This document shows positions 61,945 to 64,000 of a stretch of 64,000 bases of DNA, piece after piece. Within the stretch, counting starts at the first letter, position 1. Each line of letters begins with the position of its first letter. This stretch comes from Halobacteriales archaeon YIM A00010. Lineage in GTDB: Archaea > Halobacteriota > Halobacteria > Halobacteriales > Haloarculaceae. The stretch spans positions 682,001-746,000 of the forward strand of contig JAKCFJ010000003.1 of the NCBI GenBank assembly GCA_025041175.1, written 5' to 3'. A model generated the notes under the pieces. The model was not told where the DNA came from, made no database searches, and saw only the letters and a program-made list of their open reading frames with translations. The position numbers were made by a program, and so were the translations under genes.

Positions 61945-64000
61945 ATGGTGTCCCAGGATTCCCGGCCCGCCGATGCTGCCGATGCCACTGACGCGGCCGA
62001 TGCAACGGACGATCCAGCTACTGATGGGCGGGCCGACTACGACTACACTGGCGGCAGCGTCGCCCGCCCCGGTCTCGTCTCCGATCTCGAATCCAGGGTC
62101 GCCGGCGAGGTTCGGTTCGACGAGTACTCCCGACAACTGTACGCCACCGACGCCTCCGCCTACGAGGTCACGCCGGTCGGCGTCGTCTTCCCCGAATCGA
62201 CTGCCGACGCCGCCGCTGTCGTCGAGTACTGCGCCGAGCGCGAGATACCTGTTCTCCCGCGTGGCGGCGGCACCAGTCTCGCCGGGCAGGCCGTCAACAG
62301 GGCGGTTGTCCTCGATTTCACTGTCCACATGTCGGACCTGCTCGACGTGGACTCAGAAGACCGTCTCGCCCGCGTCCAGACCGGGGCGGTGCTCGCGGAT
62401 CTGAACGCCGCACTCGAACCGCACGATCTCAAGTTTGCGCCCGATCCCGCCGCTGGCAACCGAAGCACCATCGGCGGTGCAATCGGGAACAACTCGACCG
62501 GCGCGCACTCGCTCCAGTACGGCAAGACCGACGCCTACGTCGAGGAGTGCGAGGTCATTCTTGCGGACGGCACTGTGACGACGTTTGGTGAGGTGTCGCT
62601 CGCGGCGTTGCGGGACCGCGCCGATAGCGACGGCGACCGGGAGGCACGGATTTACGACGCCGTCCGGCGGATCGTGGACGAAGAGTCCGACGCGATTCGG
62701 GACGTGTATCCACAACTGAAGCGCAACGTTTCCGGATACAACCTCGACAGGCTGGTTCAGGAGGCGTGTGAAACAGACGGGAGTGATGGCACTGCCACCG
62801 TGAATCTCGCGCGCGTCCTCGCGGGCAGCGAGGGGACGCTCGGCGTCATCACGGAGGCGACCGTCTTGCTCGAACCCGTGCCCGAAACGAAGTCCGTCGC
62901 TCTGCTTACGTACCGCGACCTGCTGGATGCGATGGCGGACGTCAACGCCATCGTGGAGCGTCACGATCCAGCCGCAGTCGAGACCATCGACGACGTGCTG
63001 CTCGACCTCGCACGCGACACCGAGGAATTTGCCGAAGTCGCCGCGATGCTCCCCGAGGAGACAGAAACCGCCCTGCTCGTGGAGTTCTACGCCGACTCTG
63101 ACGCCCACGGTCGCGAGCAGGTCACACACCTGCTGTCGGACCGCGTGGCGGGTGACAAAGCCCCTGCCAAGACGGTTGGTGGTGAACTCGCCAGCGAGCC
63201 TGTCCGCGCGTTCGACGCCCTGGAGGCCCACGCGTCCGACGAGCGGGCGACGTTCTGGAAGCTCAGGAAGAGTGGGATGCCCATTCTGCTGTCGCGCACA
63301 TCGGACGCAAAGCACATCTCGTTCATCGAGGACACCGCCGTTCCGACCGAAAACCTCGCGGACTACGTCGCTGACTTCCAGGCCGTACTGGAGGAGAACG
63401 ACACGTTCGCATCCTTCTATGCGCACGCCGGGCCGGGCTGTATGCACATGCGGCCGCTCGTCGACACGAAGCGATCAGCTGGTGTCGAGCAGATGGAGTC
63501 GATCGCGGACAGGGTGACCGATCTCGTGATCGAGTACGGAGGAAGCGTCTCTGGCGAGCACGGTGACGGCCGCGCCCGCACCCAGTGGAACCGGAAACTG
63601 TACGGTGAGCACGTCTGGGGACTGTCCCGCGGCCTGAAATCAGCGTTCGATCCCGACTGGCTCCTGAACCCCGGCCAGGTCTGTGGCTATGACAAATCAG
63701 AGGAGTTGCCAGCGCACACGCCACGGCGTGCGAACGCCGTGGATATGACCGAGAACCTCCGGATGGGACCGGAGTACGAGACCGACCTCGGCTTCGATCC
63801 CGATCTCGCATGGGACAACGAAAACGGCATGCAGGGCATGGTCGAACTCTGTCACGGCTGTGGCGGGTGTCGCGGCCAGCAGGACACCACGGGCGGTGTG
63901 ATGTGCCCGACCTACCGCGCGGCCGAGGAGGAGAGCGTCACGACGCGCGGCCGAGCGAACCTCCTACGGCAGGCGATGAGCGGCGACCTCGCAGCTGCTT
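61945..64000 (+). CDS. GlcD-type FAD-linked oxidase with Fe-S domain (partial, C-terminus off window)
   Basis: At least 685 aa; it runs off the right edge. The FAD-binding-4 domain is recognised from LPRGGGTSLAGQAVN and AGNRSTIGGAIGNNSTGAHS, LAGSEGTLGVITEA, and the substrate domain from YAHAGPGCMHMRP and SGEHGDGRARTQW; LNPGQVCGY ends this half. A ferredoxin-like part follows: CHGCGGCRG and MCPTYR, likely [4Fe-4S] ligands. One-chain GlcD/GlcF fusions oxidise D-lactate, glycolate or 2-hydroxyglutarate and feed the respiratory chain. The start is ATG 61945, 3 bp after the preceding stop. Confidence 0.93.
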   Translation, partial: MVSQDSRPADAADATDAADATDDPATDGRADYDYTGGSVARPGLVSDLESRVAGEVRFDEYSRQLYATDASAYEVTPVGVVFPESTADAAAVVEYCAEREIPVLPRGGGTSLAGQAVNRAVVLDFTVHMSDLLDVDSEDRLARVQTGAVLADLNAALEPHDLKFAPDPAAGNRSTIGGAIGNNSTGAHSLQYGKTDAYVEECEVILADGTVTTFGEVSLAALRDRADSDGDREARIYDAVRRIVDEESDAIRDVYPQLKRNVSGYNLDRLVQEACETDGSDGTATVNLARVLAGSEGTLGVITEATVLLEPVPETKSVALLTYRDLLDAMADVNAIVERHDPAAVETIDDVLLDLARDTEEFAEVAAMLPEETETALLVEFYADSDAHGREQVTHLLSDRVAGDKAPAKTVGGELASEPVRAFDALEAHASDERATFWKLRKSGMPILLSRTSDAKHISFIEDTAVPTENLADYVADFQAVLEENDTFASFYAHAGPGCMHMRPLVDTKRSAGVEQMESIADRVTDLVIEYGGSVSGEHGDGRARTQWNRKLYGEHVWGLSRGLKSAFDPDWLLNPGQVCGYDKSEELPAHTPRRANAVDMTENLRMGPEYETDLGFDPDLAWDNENGMQGMVELCHGCGGCRGQQDTTGGVMCPTYRAAEEESVTTRGRANLLRQAMSGDLAAA

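Noticed and set aside
61231-63447. Two minus-strand frames of about 365 codons each
   Set aside because: They lie antisense to the hydroxyacid dehydrogenase and GlcD-type oxidase, whose motifs are unmistakable; the antisense proteins are not acidic and have no recognisable family.

Overview
The window is haloarchaeal chromosome or megaplasmid sequence. The proteins are strongly acidic, secreted proteins carry twin-arginine (Tat) signals with lipobox cysteines, many genes have a TATA-like box 24-28 nt before the start codon (leaderless transcripts), and the families seen (Bat-type HTH regulator, archaeal IclR, BCCT, haloarchaeal IS6 and IS1595 relics) are typical of Halobacteria. No rRNA, tRNA, CRISPR array or replication origin was seen. 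The content is almost wholly catabolic and accessory: importers, sugar and amino-acid oxidising enzymes, local regulators and decayed mobile elements.

Layout. (1) 1-8.5 kb: two very large Tat-exported ThuA/beta-propeller proteins on the minus strand, the first cut by the window edge. (2) 8.9-15.8 kb: a ribose-type ABC importer with a UPF0261 (Tm-1-like) protein, a Tm-1-type TIM-barrel protein and a cupin; the substrate is unknown. (3) 15.8-22.7 kb: a mobile-element graveyard with two directly oriented IS6-family relics bracketing an aldo/keto reductase, a zinc alcohol dehydrogenase and an aldehyde dehydrogenase. (4) 22.7-36.1 kb: another aldehyde dehydrogenase, an intracellular GH115 alpha-glucuronidase, a complete dipeptide/oligosaccharide-type ABC importer, a hydroxypyruvate-isomerase-like TIM barrel and a Gfo/Idh/MocA dehydrogenase, probably a glucuronoxylan-oligosaccharide utilisation locus. 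(5) 37.4-40.9 kb: a flavin monooxygenase, a membrane protein divergent from a Bat-type regulator, and a small membrane protein. (6) 41.2-47.3 kb: a TRAP transporter (DctP, DctQ, DctM), divergent from a DUF1450 protein translationally coupled to a sulfatase, then an IclR regulator. (7) 48-64 kb: two paralogous BCCT carriers, an M24 'pita-bread' hydrolase without the usual metal ligands, an FAD amine oxidase, an IclR regulator, a class-III aminotransferase, a threonine-dehydratase-like enzyme, an M20 amidohydrolase, a D-2-hydroxyacid dehydrogenase and a GlcD-type FAD/Fe-S oxidase cut by the right edge. This looks like breakdown of a nitrogenous compatible solute or N-acyl amino acid.

The strongest candidates for undescribed biology are the split Tm-1 module beside a sugar importer (with a permease fused to a Yip1-like domain), the exported dehydrogenase-like protein carrying its own cupredoxin and dockerin, the DUF1450-sulfatase couple, and the ectoine-degradation-like island. 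A three-copy MITE-like family, two pairs of conserved dyad repeats, and overlapping short ORFs in front of both BCCT genes are additional structures that ordinary annotation would miss. All functional assignments come from reading motifs and family resemblance by eye; no database search was run.
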